Shown: one piece after another, positions 31,769-43,449 of the stretch
Layout: each line of letters opens with the position of its first letter
Numbering within the stretch: position 1 is the stretch's first letter
Origin: Hawksworthiomyces lignivorus
Taxonomy: Eukaryota > Ascomycota > Sordariomycetes > Ophiostomatales > Ophiostomataceae
DNA: 64,000 nucleotides
Assembly: GCA_002917075.1 (NCBI GenBank)
Contig: NTMA01000003.1
Location: 186,001 to 250,000, forward strand
Direction: 5' to 3'
Notes under the pieces: model-generated
Told to the model about the DNA's origin: nothing
Database searches by the model: none
What the model saw: only the letters and a program-made list of their open reading frames with translations
Made by a program: the position numbers and the translations under genes

Positions 31769-32147
31769 AGAGAAATCATGGAGGTTTAGTGTCATAGTAT
31801 TGTTGACTTGAGAGTTGTCTCGTGTGTTATTAATTTTATTTTAATCTATGTCTAATATTATTATTCAACCTCGCGTAGCCTCCATAAATTCACCCATTTT
31901 CCGTCTCTATCCGTCTATACCCAAAACCAAATAATTAAGTCAGTCTATCTATAATAGTAGTAGCAAAAGAAAACCCATGAAGCAAGCCATTCTGTATCTG
32001 ATCCCCAAACTAAAAATGCGACACGTAAAATGCATTAAAACTTTTTTTGTTTTGCTGCCCTTCGACTGCTTGTGACCAGTTCCCATGTAGCAGAATTCGT
32101 AAAGGGCATAAAAGGCAGCCGTCATAAGAAGAAGCCAAGACGGCTGC
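31769..32147. other. convergent 3' flanks
   Basis: An AT-rich spacer between converging tautomerase and MFS genes; nothing else seen. Confidence 0.5.
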
Positions 32148-34159
32148 TCAAACATTACTTTTCTCCGTCACGGGCGTCACAACGTCGCTTGAGATGGGAA
32201 CATCCACGATGGTGTCATCTTCTTCGTCCAGCCAGCCCTCGCGGTCATCCTTGGGCACCCGCACAAAGGCAAAGTCAAGCACCAAGGCGGCGACCGCCAG
32301 GGCGGCGGCGAAGTAGAGCGCGGCCCGGTAGCCGTAGACGGAGGCATCGACGCCCGGGCCGCGGTTCTTGGTCAGCTGCGTCTCGATGGTGGCGGCGAAG
32401 CCGAGGCCCAGCGAGCCGCCGTAGAGGTTCAGCGTGCCGATGAGGCTGCCGGCGACGCCCTGTTGGCGGCGGGTGACGCTGTTGCTGGCGATGATCTGGG
32501 CGGCGACGTAGACAAAGTCGGGGCAGATGCTGCTGATGGCAATGGCCGGGAAGGTCTGGGCCCAGTAGGTCTGCTGGGCGGGCTGCGTGGCCAGCAGCAG
32601 GTTGCCGGCCAGCACGGCGGCGAGACCCAAAGCCATGATCCACTGGGCGGGCAGCCGGGGGATGAGCCAGGCGGCCAGGCCGACGGAGAAGGTGGCGCCG
32701 ATGGGGAAGGGGATCCAGCTGACGGCGAAGTCGACGAGGCCCCAGCCGCGCACATTCTGCTGCCAGGCGGTCACGTACCACAGGGAGATAGCAAAGGACA
32801 TAAAGTTGAGCAGGACCACGGCGATGAGCGCCGAGAACGTCGGAGCGCGGAAGACGCTCAGGGGCATGATGGGGTCGGCGGCGCCGCGCCACTCCCACAG
32901 CACAAAGGCTGTGTACATGACCACGGCGCCGACCAACGTCCCGATGGCCGAGGAGCTGTTCCAGCCCGACGAAGGAGCGTCACTGGCAAACCGTTAGCAG
33001 CTGCCGCACACCGCGGACGAAGAGCGCCAGACTCACTTCCAGGCATAGCTAAAGAGCATCAGGCCGCCCATGCCGAGCACCGCACCCAGATAGTCGACCT
33101 TGCCATTTTTGTCGACGACAAGTCTTCCTGGGCTCAGAAGGCAGAGACCAACAAAAATGATGGCAGCAAGAATGGCCCTGGCATTTGAACCGTTAGCGGA
33201 TAACAAAAGAAAACTGTTTCTGAGGAAGGATATCCTTACAAGAAGAAAAAGGTCCACTTCCACGACGCATACTCGGTGAATACGCCACCGAGAATGATGC
33301 CGGTAAAGCCACCAATAGGCCCGGCGGCGCCAATGAAGCCGAGCGCAATGTTGCGCGACCGGCCAGGCCGCACCAAAATTGTGATGACGGCGATGGCATT
33401 CGGCATTCCCAGGCCACCACCGACGCCGCTCAGGGCACGCACGGCGACAAAGCTGTTGTACGACGTGCAGAACCCATTTGCGATTGAAAGGACGACACAG
33501 ATTGCGATGCCGATACGGACCATGAGATGGTGGCCGTAGATGGCGCCAAGCCGGCCGCTGACCAGTACGACGGCGCCTTGGGTGAGCCTAGAATGTGTTA
33601 GATTAAAGATGCCACAACATGGCGAGGAAGAACGTACGAGTATGCAGCAGGCATCCAGTTGGCCGTGCCTGGACTGCTGTCATGGCCCAGGAGGGCGCTC
33701 AGCTTCAGGCCTGCACCGATTGTGATTGCATTGGAGACAAACTATGATTATTATTGAACCCCTGTCAGTAAGGAATAAATTTGGAGTAGTTCAGATAATT
33801 AAGAGAATTTAGATTCATTTCGGTATTTTAATTTTTTAATTCTTTTTTAAGTTTAATTTTTACTGAGCTTCTCCTCATTTGGTGGCTAAAAAATTTCCTA
33901 TTTCGCAACCACTTACATGTACAAGATTCGCAAGTACAACCAGGACAATGATCATATTCTTCGAATGCCTAGACATCAAGGCCTGCGACAGCTGCGTCGG
34001 ATTTGGCGGTGGTTCATCGCGGGGCCTCAAGACAGGCGATGCTAGCGCCGTGGTGGCCTCGGACGAGGAGGGGAGGGGAGATCCATCTGGTGAAAGTGCA
34101 CCCGGCGGCAGGGCCACGATTGATACGTTAATGGTGTCTTTGGTGGTAGTGGTGCCCAT
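32148..34159 (-). CDS. MFS transporter, DHA2-like multidrug/export family
   Basis: Five exons: 34159-33917, 33741-33638, 33587-33240, 33177-33037 and 32982-32148, 556 residues. Motif A appears as VSGRLGAIYGHHLMVRIG after splicing; VRALSGVGGGLGMPNAIAVI and ALGFIGAAGPIGGFTGIILGG are typical of 14-helix drug:H+ antiporters. A cytosolic N-tail (MGTTTTKD...) and an acidic C-tail (DEEDDTIVDVPIS) flank the membrane domain. An upstream in-frame start at 34294 would add 45 residues but reads like leader. Role: plasma-membrane efflux of small molecules, substrate unknown. No cluster regulator site is in its promoter, so it is probably outside the catabolic regulon. Confidence 0.88.
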
Positions 34160-36827
34160 CTTTGACAGTGTTGTTTTTGCGTTGATGAAAGAAGAGATGG
34201 CCGAGAGAGAGTTGGAGGAAATGAGCAGAATAAAACCACGAGAGAAGCGCACACAAACGATCGTGGACGTGCCATTTTTTTTTTTGTTGGGCACCCGTAA
34301 GGTTCACGATAGTGCGTCGACCGAACACGACATCGCGGACTCTCCATATTGAGACATTCATTGTTCAAATTTTCTCCGTATTAAGATATCTAGTGTTCAA
34401 ATTTTCGCCAGATATTCCCGTGACGATACCGGACCGAAGGCGCCAGGTGACCGGCGGAGCATTTTGTCGGAGCTTCGCTTTTGGGTTCTAGGCCCATTTC
34501 TTCCTACAGTCTGGACTGCTCCACTGCAGGGTGGACCACACGCACAGATTGATAGCCGGAGCTGAGGTAACTCTGTGCCACACACTATTGTCGGTACCGC
34601 AACGTTTTCAAACCACGATACGGGACCGGTGTAAAGGAGTAAGGCTCTTCAGCTCCGATGGCGCAAATTCTAAACAGACGGTGAACAATTCCACAATCAC
34701 ACTGGAATTACTAATTTGATAGCCGACTCTGGTAAGTTGAAACGATATCAGAGCGGGCAAAGATAACCGAGCAGAATTCTCCTTATGCGCTTTGTCCACC
34801 AAATGATAAAATATAGAGCCACCCCGAGGTATCGTGAAGAGAAAGCAGCAAAAAGAAAAGAAAAATGCTCACATGCGGCATAACTACAGGCTTTTTCGTA
34901 TAGGTTGCCCTCATTTTGATTTTCTACGCAGGTGACCTCTTCTAATTTCGTTTCATCCAATGTCTTCAATTTAATGTTTTTGTAGAGGTCAAACATGTAT
35001 ATATGGTAAATTTAAGCACATAGCAAGTTGGCAGTTACACTTCTAGACTTTCTCCTCTCAGACTAAGTTGGCCCGCTGATCACTCCACACTTTCACTTGG
35101 CGGCATTCTGGCGCTTCCTATATCCAATTTGAGCCCCTTGCTCGAGCAATATTTCAACGTTTTTTATTTCCGTACATGGATGCGATGTCTTGGTGCATGA
35201 TTCTAGCTATGTTTATCTACGTCGATAGTGATTGGGTGTTCGAGATTGAACTCCGGGTCACTCTTAGCATATAGACGGTCCTAGTTTTCACGTCCGCGGA
35301 GTGATTCAACATGCACATCGGCCATGCCAAGTTGATTCCGAACACTACCATCAGCACCGTGGGCGAATATGTGCTCGTATCGTTTCTGTTACTATCATAA
35401 TTCCCGTCGCTGCTCAAATCCACCATGATTCTAGGTCTGCATGTAGCGGAATATCGCAATTGGGCCAGATCGTATTCGTATCTGCTCCGTTATCCAAGCG
35501 TGATTGAATAACGTCCGCGTTCGCCCTCGGTGCCGCTGTGTATACTTTTGTATTTAAGATTCGTACCGAGGTCACTGTGAACTAGCTAGAATATGAAGAC
35601 TTTTACCGTTCTTTCTAGTACCGACACAAGCCGTTGGCTTATTATGTGATGAACTTTCTGGCGGCAACAACAAATTAATTTAAAGCTATTTTTCAACTGG
35701 GCACCGTATGGTTTTGTATAACGCGTACTCCGCTGCGAGTAGTTGACAGTGTGACACAGAAAATAAACTTGAGAGACAATCCCATCCGTCTGCAAAGCCC
35801 CTTTTCAATACTTGGCAGCTAGCAAACGAAATCTATTCTACGTATCACCAAAGCTCAAGCACTTGCTATAAATAGATCACAACTCCTCCCCGGGCAAGGT
35901 GAAGCGAGAAAGTGCTGATATGGCCATCGCTTTTTATGACCTTTTGCAGTTAGAGGTTTTATCTCTTTATAGATGTTCTCGCACTTTACTCTTTGGACAT
36001 GCAGTCGCATTCTAGGACTTTGTCAAGTGCCTGTGCGCCAGTGCATCACGCTAATATCGAGCACTAGCGTGGGCCTTGCTGGGATTCTCCTGTTCCTTGC
36101 TGAACAAGGGTGTTGACTGTCTAGGTAGCATATTCCACCACCCTAGGAAGTCCAAGACACGATTGTGAAAAGAATTAAACACATTTATCAGCACTTGTCC
36201 TACAATTCCCTCCCGTGTATCTTTGCTTATTTAAGGATTAATTTGAACAGCTGCTAAAGCTGGAAGACAATGTCATCCAAATATTCACGCAATTATCGAA
36301 TGTAGAACACAACTATTGTACCCAGATACCCGGCGACTGTGCGCTGCCTCCGGCCGCTGTTTCCGGACCCTTACCATCAAGCACGACCGTGTCAGATTTT
36401 TTTATAAGTATAGGCGTAATTTAGCTTTGCTAGATCAGCTTCAATTAAGTAGAGAAGATCTATGTAGTGTTGGCAAGCTCTTAAAGACTGGTGAATTCAC
36501 ATTCAACGGCCTGTTGGCATATGTGCTAAACGTAGTGTTGATTAATTTCTGGGGGAACCATAAGTTCATAGTTGACTAGATTTCATCAAAACTTATCGGT
36601 CCAAAAGGTTTAGACGTAAGGCTTGCTGCAGAAATAATACCGGACCGCTATTACGGCAGAATTTGAACTGCAGCTTTTTTAGGGCTATGTTCAGGTTCTT
36701 TACAAGGGGGACAAATGCAACATTTTAAGTTTTCCAAACAGAAGAACGGATTTTATCTTGTCAGCGAGCCGATATAACCAGAACAGTATGAAAGATTTGA
36801 AACTCGGCAAGTCGTTGGGCTTGTCTC
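34160..36827. other. 2.7-kb gene-free region with dispersed short repeats
   Basis: No protein gene or RNA gene was recognised. It holds the DHA2 promoter with a two-copy tandem repeat, and short sequences (ATACCGGACCG, TTCAAATT-Y-rich, GATACCCGG) that recur at 36.6 and 39.5 kb. It is probably decayed mobile DNA. A by-eye scan found no CGG-N7-CCG here. Confidence 0.5.
34347..34409 (+). repeat. two-copy 31-bp tandem repeat upstream of DHA2 MFS gene
   Basis: Copies at 34347-34378 and 34379-34409 both read TATT-purine-AGA...GTTCAAATTTTC, with changes in between. It lies about 190 bp upstream of the MFS ATG. Confidence 0.6.
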
Positions 36828-38641
36828 TCATGCTACTTCTGCTTCCATCACTTGAGGTTTTCCATCTGTCATCTTCCCTTCGTTTTCGAGGGTCGTGAGA
36901 AGATGGCTTGTTCCATGTGTCTCGTACTTCTCAAATTCCCATGCCTTTAAGCCAGCGGCGAAGAGCTGATCGACTTCTTCCAGCGACCGACCCTATTCGT
37001 TCGTTAGCAGTGGCTGAGGGGAAAAGACCAGAAAGGAGACTCACCTTCAGTTCTGGGAAAAAGAAGAAGCCCCAGACGACGGAAAATGCAGCCACAGAGC
37101 CGAAGATCCAGCCGATATTAACACCCATACTAGGGAGCAGATAGGGCGTCACAAAGGTGACGAGGAAGGCCGCAAGGACGTCGCAGGCGGTACCAAAAGC
37201 CTGCATTTGATAAGCATGGTCAGCTAAGCCATAGTTTGAGAGAGCAAGCGCTGCCGGCTATTCCTAGCCTGACGCACTCACCATTGTCTTCTTTCGCATC
37301 CGTATCCCACCAATCTCTGCACCGGTAAGGAAGGCGTTGTTGGAAGCCGATATTCTCGTGAATGCCGGGAGCAGCATGAAACAAGCGAGGATCGTGTGGG
37401 ACATGCTGCTATTCAGGTGAGTCTTGGTGCCGAGGCCAGAGGCAAGGTACAACAGGAAAGTGCAGACGACACTGCCGTAGATAAACAGCGGCCGACGCCC
37501 CGCCACGTCGAACAAGAGGACGCCGATGGCGCACCCGACAACGCCGACTACCTGCCCGATCGTGGTATATGTGAACGACATGGCGCCCCAGCCCTGCTGG
37601 ACATAAAATGTGGCACCGTAGGACTGGACGAACTGGTTTCCGTTTGTCTGCTCGAGGACGAAGAGGGTGGCCGTGATCCACGTGCGGCGAAGATAATTGC
37701 CCCGGAAGAGATCCAGCCACGAGCTCTGGTGCTCGGTCGCCCGGGACTCCTCAATCAGCTGCTCGATGGCGTCGATCTCGGCTACGGTGACACCGCTTTC
37801 GACATAGCGCTTCGGTCGGATCTTGTCAAGCGTCTCTTTGGCGGCGTTGCGCTTCCCTTTGAAAAGGAGCCACCGAGGCGATTCTGGCGTGAAAGGGACA
37901 AGTGCAAGCAGGCCAATAGCCGGGATAAACTGCATGGCCGTCGGGACCATCCAGCCTTCTTTCCCTATGGTTGTCGAGTAGGCACGGGACATGCCTGCGC
38001 CCCAGAGGTTGCCCAAGGAAGCGACGAGGATGATGGATCCCGACAGCAATCCTCGCGCAGCAGGTGGCGACGTCTCAGCGTTGTAAGTCGGCGCCGCATT
38101 TTCAGCTATGCCGGTCGCAAGATACGTGATGATGCGGCCAACAGTAAACTGGGCCCAGTGGGAGGCTGTCAACTCCACTGCATGCGATATCAGCATCCCT
38201 TTCCACAGATCTCCTTTTCGCCAGGACGCGAATCGCACTTACAGATCAGCCCGACGATCTGAATGGCTGCCGTGATGTACATGGTTTTCTTGAACCCGAT
38301 CCGTTCGATCAACGAATCTGACCCAAGGCAGCCCGTAGCTTTGCCGATCCAAGGCAGGGAATTCATCAGAGATTTTCTCGTTGCCGGCAGCGTAAAGACG
38401 CCATGGCCATTGTTGACCCCGAAACGTCGAAGAAAGGAGGGAAGGGCTTGCAGCGAGCCGAAAGAGCCTGTGTCACTGAGCCACGCTGTTAGCCAAAGAC
38501 CGAAGCCAAAACACCGCGGTGCAGCAGCTCGACAGCTACTTACATCCCAAATAAGAGAGCGCCCTGAAGGAAAACAATGCTGTTGAAAGCGAGATAGGGC
38601 GTCATATGACGCCAAACGTTTGAGAACTCCATTGAAGCCAT
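36828..38641 (-). CDS. MFS sugar transporter
   Basis: Five exons: 38641-38544, 38475-38243, 38177-37282, 37200-37045 and 36992-36828, 515 residues. Family signatures are LLFGIDTGSFGSLQALPSFL at helix 1 (built across intron 1), PESPRWLLFKGK before the central loop, FDVAGRRPLFIYG (the D-x2-GRR motif) and FPELKGRSLEEVDQLF near the end, created by the last intron. About 12 transmembrane helices. It belongs to the sugar porter family of plasma-membrane H+ symporters; hexose, disaccharide or polyol cannot be told apart. No neighbouring pathway genes except the decayed GH43-like gene downstream of its promoter. Confidence 0.92.
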
Positions 38642-40407
38642 TTTGAATATCTCCCACCATGTAATCAAGATATGACAACGAAAGACATACCACGTCAAGA
38701 TGCAGTCGTGTCATGAGGGAGAAGACTCCTTAAAATACATGGTAGACCAGCCTAGGAGATGCATGTGCCTGGCATGAAGGATGTACGTGCATACCCCAAC
38801 TTGCAAACTAATTCTGTGTGGAGAAGAAGACCCACCCCGATAAGCCGTGAGTGGCAGTTTTACAAGTCAGCAGTCGACTAACAGTTTCTCTCCAACGACA
38901 ACCCGCACCCCGGCGACCCGCCCCCAGAACTCAGAATAATCTTTTTTTTTTACTAGAAAGAAATAAATAAACGAGGGGATATGTTCGTAGGATCAGCTTG
39001 TGGTGGCTCGTTTGATTCCAAAAAGCATGTGCTGACGGTCGCCTTTTTCAGTGGATGGCCACTTCCGCCATTTCCTACACATTGTATCTAAAAGCCAAAT
39101 GCGTATAGGGCTTACGGGATACAGAGAAGTAGCACCACTATTAAATCAATTAGACATTCAAAAAGATCGCAACGCGAACAGTGGCGAACAATGAGTCAAA
39201 TACCCTTATGGTTAAATTCAGTCATGTGGAGATTGCGCCGACGTAGCTTGGCTGCTCGAAGCATTGAAGCAGACCTCTACCCGATAGAAAATAATACAGC
39301 TACTTACACCCCGAGCAGAATGACGCTCCGAAGAAAGATACGGCAGCAAAATACAAAACATGGCTGGAGAGCAGAAAGCAGTGACGGCACGATGCAGAAT
39401 ATATATTGTTGTAGCTGCTGAAGGCAGGCATTGGATCATCTTTAAGATTAGCAGCAATTGCTCTCCCGTTAACATATGCATAACTGGTTGGTTCAACGCG
39501 GAATTTGAAAATATCATGTCTCACTGCGTACAACAAGCTACCTAGATAGCGTAACCCCGATACCCGGGTAGTACCCTGTCTCCATGTGCGCGACGAGCTA
39601 GATAATTGTGACCCCGATACCCGGCTGTGGAGGTCATTCCGTCCTAAATTAAATTTTGACCAGACATATTCCATTGTCAGCTTGAAATAGTAAAGGAAAT
39701 CCAGCGATGGTCCGTCGGGATGGCAGGTCACTTGCCCCGGTCTCACGGAAATCGGAAGAAGCGTACAAGAATCAACTTTTTTTTTTGCTCGCCACTGGGG
39801 TAGTAGTGGCGGGGACAACCTTTGCCAGGCTCCACACCAAAATCAGAGCCAGGTACGAGGTGCGAAGCCGTGGGGAACTGGCGATGTAGTGTCCAAAAAA
39901 AGAACTAGAGTTAATTGACACTGTCAGTGGCTCTTCGTGCAATATACAATGTAGTCCGGATTTCCAACTCAGTCGGCACTCCACTCTCGTGCAATTTCAT
40001 CAAACTTGTCTATAACCAGATATGCTTAACCCCCAGTCTCTTTCAAACCGACGAAAGGAAACTCATTTTCAGTGCTATACTTACTACATTTTGCTCCAAA
40101 CCATGTCCGCTATGTACAAAACCAAAAACATAGGTGAATTGTTACGATGCATCTTGTCACCGATGTTCCGGTTCCCGGATGCTACAGTTCATTTTTTCTG
40201 CTCAGACCCCAGATCCGTTGATACATAGTGTTATTTCAAATGCGGAGAAATCAAGCACTCGTGGGAGCCGTAAGATGAATGTAGCAGGAGGTTTGTCTCG
40301 GTACATAAATATACGGCTTCGATGGTACTGTATGCCATCTGTGTGTAGACTTACATCTCTATCAGATCATAAGACATTCATGGATATTCGGCCAATTGTT
40401 ATAAGAC
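38642..40407. other. gene-free region upstream of sugar transporter
   Basis: No gene recognised. It contains a direct repeat (39551-39624) and a TTCAAATT-type repeat copy (39497-39509). It separates the sugar transporter promoter from the GH43-like pseudogene promoter. Confidence 0.5.
39551..39624 (+). repeat. direct repeat GTRACCCCGATACCCGG
   Basis: Copies at 39551-39567 and 39608-39624 differ at one base, each preceded by AGCT...AGATA. A related CCAGATACCCGGC lies near 36320. Likely a remnant of a repetitive element. Confidence 0.6.
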
Positions 40408-42062
40408 ATGATGCGAAGTTTATGTTTTTGTAGCATCGCTGCTACGGCCTTTGTGTCATTTGCTACAGCGTCAGCGCCTCAACCTTATGCTACCAAGATC
40501 AACTTCGCTCCTGCGGACATTCTTGAAGGCCAGGATGGATTACCTCCGCATCCTCTACAACCGCTGAAGTATGGCAAACCTGTTTATCCAGTCACGGTGG
40601 ATGGTGATGGCCAAGAGATGGTCGAAGCGCACCTCAGCTACTTTGAAGGCAAATACTACATGTACTCGGCAACATGGGGCTGTGGAGGTAGTATCTTTGT
40701 TTATGCAAATCCGCCAGACAAAAAACTACCCTGTGAGTCCCGTATATCCCCCCGGGGACTACGGAGCGGACGGCAATTGTGGTATCAGACATTCAGCTCT
40801 ACAGACTTGACCAGCTAGAAACTCGAAGACTTCTTCCAGACGGCAATCACCGTGGCCAATATCACCAAGCCACTTGTGCGCTATACCAGAGCAGACAACC
40901 GATATGTCATGTTCTTGGGCGGCGGTCCGCGCATATCCTATACAACGTCTGATTCGCCGAGGTCCGTGGAACAGTTCCCTTTCCCTTGTTCAGGGAGACA
41001 AACTCTCCCATGATTTCGACGTCTTCGAAGGGCCAGACGGCACTCATTACATCGCCACCGATCCCCTCAATGGAATTGTCAGTGCCCCCGACACGACGCC
41101 TGTATGGCCTATATGGGTTCAGCAGCTCACGCCTGGTCTGACGGCTACTGTGAACACGTCTGCTACCAAGGTCCTTGTACGAAATTCCACTGAGCTCCTG
41201 CGCCATGGTCTTTCATTGGAGGCTTCGGGAGCATTCTACAAAGATGGCTGCTATTATCTCGTTTTTGGCATGACCTGCTAGAACTGTGCCCGCTACATCT
41301 ATTACTACTACTCGGACAAGGCCATGGGGCCACACAAGGACGGAGGCTACGTCAGTATGGACGGCTGTGGCGGACAGAACAAAGGCGCCAATGTCCTCCC
41401 TACGCCAGGTGGTGGCACCGTCGTCGTAGCAGGGAACCTCGGCTACCGGACCAGCCCGAACAACTACGTCTTTCCCCCCGAGGGGATACATCTGGCACGC
41501 AGACAACCACCAGGCGGCGAGTAGTACCTACTTCTTTCCGCTCGAGTTCAATAGCGACCACACCATCAAGGCGTTCACCTGCCCTGCTCAGGCGAATATT
41601 CCCCTGATGGGCGGGAGCCGATCTCCGCCGCCGCCGCCGGCCTACCAGCTCGACTGCCGCGTCCGGGCCTTTCGAAATATCGAGGCGTCATACTCGCCCC
41701 CCAAGACCGACTCGACGCTTCAATTTCCCGTCTGGCAGCGAACCGACAACTTGGGCCCATCGACGAATGCCGGGCCTGTGCTGGACGGGCCGCTGAATGT
41801 GTCGCTCACCTATTCCAACGCGCAGACGGAGACCTTCTTGTGGGCCCCTAGCAACATCTCCTGGGCACCTGCGCGAATCTCCATGGACATCTCCGGAAGG
41901 CGAGTATCTAGGGTTACTTTGAGCACGAATGCAACGAATGGCTGCTATGGGACCATTGCACAGCCCAAGTCGGATCCGTCTTCCAGCTATGGTTCACGAA
42001 TGGTGGAGGGGAGCAAGTTTGAAGAACAAAGCAAAGCAGAACTTTTCATTCACCAGTGGTAA
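40408..42062 (+). pseudogene. decayed secreted glycosidase, GH43-like
   Basis: The reading starts with a good signal peptide (MMRSLCFCSIAATAFVSFATA) and MVEAHLSYFEGKYYMYSATW, followed by LSHDFDVFEGPDGTHYIATD and FLWAPSNISWAPARIS, matching five-bladed-propeller glycosidases of the GH43 type. The frame is broken: shifts near 40728, 40790, 40975 and 41475, and TAG stops at 40816-40818 and 41279-41281 within otherwise coding sequence. Both stops sit where Trp (TGG) would be plausible, consistent with G-to-A mutation. The gene would have made a secreted arabinan/xylan-type hydrolase; no intact product is possible. Family assignment is moderate. Confidence 0.7.
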
Positions 42063-43224
42063 ATACGCTGGCCTTCTGTCTTTGATTAAATATATATCGA
42101 ACAATTTGCGAGAAGCTTTGAAAAGGAGCATCTGTCAAGGCTAAAAAAGGAAAAGAGATGCATTACTGCATACATGATGTAGTGGTAAAGCTTATGCTCG
42201 AAAGTAGACTTCTACACCGAGGCTTAATAGTTGATGAGAGCCACCAGAGCTATAATGTGCGTACGGTTGTAGACAGTGGTAAATACAGTGTAATTGACTG
42301 TTCTGGCACAGTTACGTTGTCACGGCGTTTCGGCGTTCCGTTCTGCATAAATGCACCTCTGAATAAAATGCACGTATGCACGTAGTTATATGCCGCAGAG
42401 AGCAATAATATTCTCTTATGCGGTGCAAAAAACACACTTCGTACGCCAAGGCTCTGGGCGCTATCGTCCTGCTGTACTCCATGGCCATCGCTGCAGTTGG
42501 CCCCTGAACTTCCATTATATTTTTGCTTCTGCATCGGCGCCAACTACATGATTCGGAACCATCTGCGACCTTTACATTCCTCTCCTCTTTCATCGCCACA
42601 TCCTCGTCTCCAAATCTCTTCCTCATTTGTTTTCCCTCAGTTCCATTTCCCCTTCTCTCTTCTTCCTTTCTCTATCCCCCCTCCCCTTTTCCCCACTCCT
42701 CACTCTCTCTCTATTCCCTTTGTCGCTGTGGCCCTTTTGCGTGTCTTCTCATCCAAGAAACTTCATCGAGTTTCATCGAGTCTTCGTCTTTAGCGATCTG
42801 AAAATTTTGCTTGGCTTCTGTCCGCTGCCTTCGTTTCTCTTTTCTCTCTTTTCTCTCTCGCTCTCTCTCTTCCTCGGTCTCTTCTCGTGGTTTTTATTCC
42901 CCTCGGCTTCTCGTTATTCGACTGCATTTGACGCGTTTCCAATATCGAATCCCTCCAGTCTGGCCACTCATCGCGTCTTCTCCCGCGTCGCCGTTAAGAC
43001 TATTCCGATCCGCCAACACAACATCTCCGATCTTTATCGTGTGCGACCTTTTTTTTTCCACGCGACGCCGATATTGACCTCATACATAGCTCTCCACGCG
43101 AATTACGATAAACATAGACGACTTGTGTAGTCCGAAGTGCCCACACTCTTACCTCAGATGATAACGCCATAGATTTTATCTCTTGCAGTAAAATAGAAGG
43201 AGGAGGATCACCGAAGGCAGCGTC
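42063..43224. promoter_or_regulatory. pyrimidine-rich promoter/leader of poly(A) polymerase gene
   Basis: From about 42550 to 43100 the plus strand is dominated by C/T runs (ctctcttctctttt types), a mark of fungal housekeeping promoters and leaders. No gene is seen before 43225. Confidence 0.55.
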
Positions 43225-43414
43225 ATGAGTTTCGAAAAGCAATATGGCGTCACGCCGCCGCTCTCGACGGAAATGCCCACTGAGGAGCAGCGCCTACAGA
43301 CCGATGCGCTTCTTGAAGAGCTGCGGCAGCAGGGAACCTTCGAAAGCACGGCCGAGACGCAGAAACGGTAGGAATTTTTCCTAGCGAAGGACGACTTGGA
43401 ATTGCTGCCCCAAT

Positions 43415-43449
<35 letters not shown>

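Noticed and set aside
33875..34294. longer N-terminus for the DHA2-like transporter
   Set aside because: The 45 extra residues precede a good ATG at 34159 and read like leader sequence; the shorter start gives a typical cytosolic tail.
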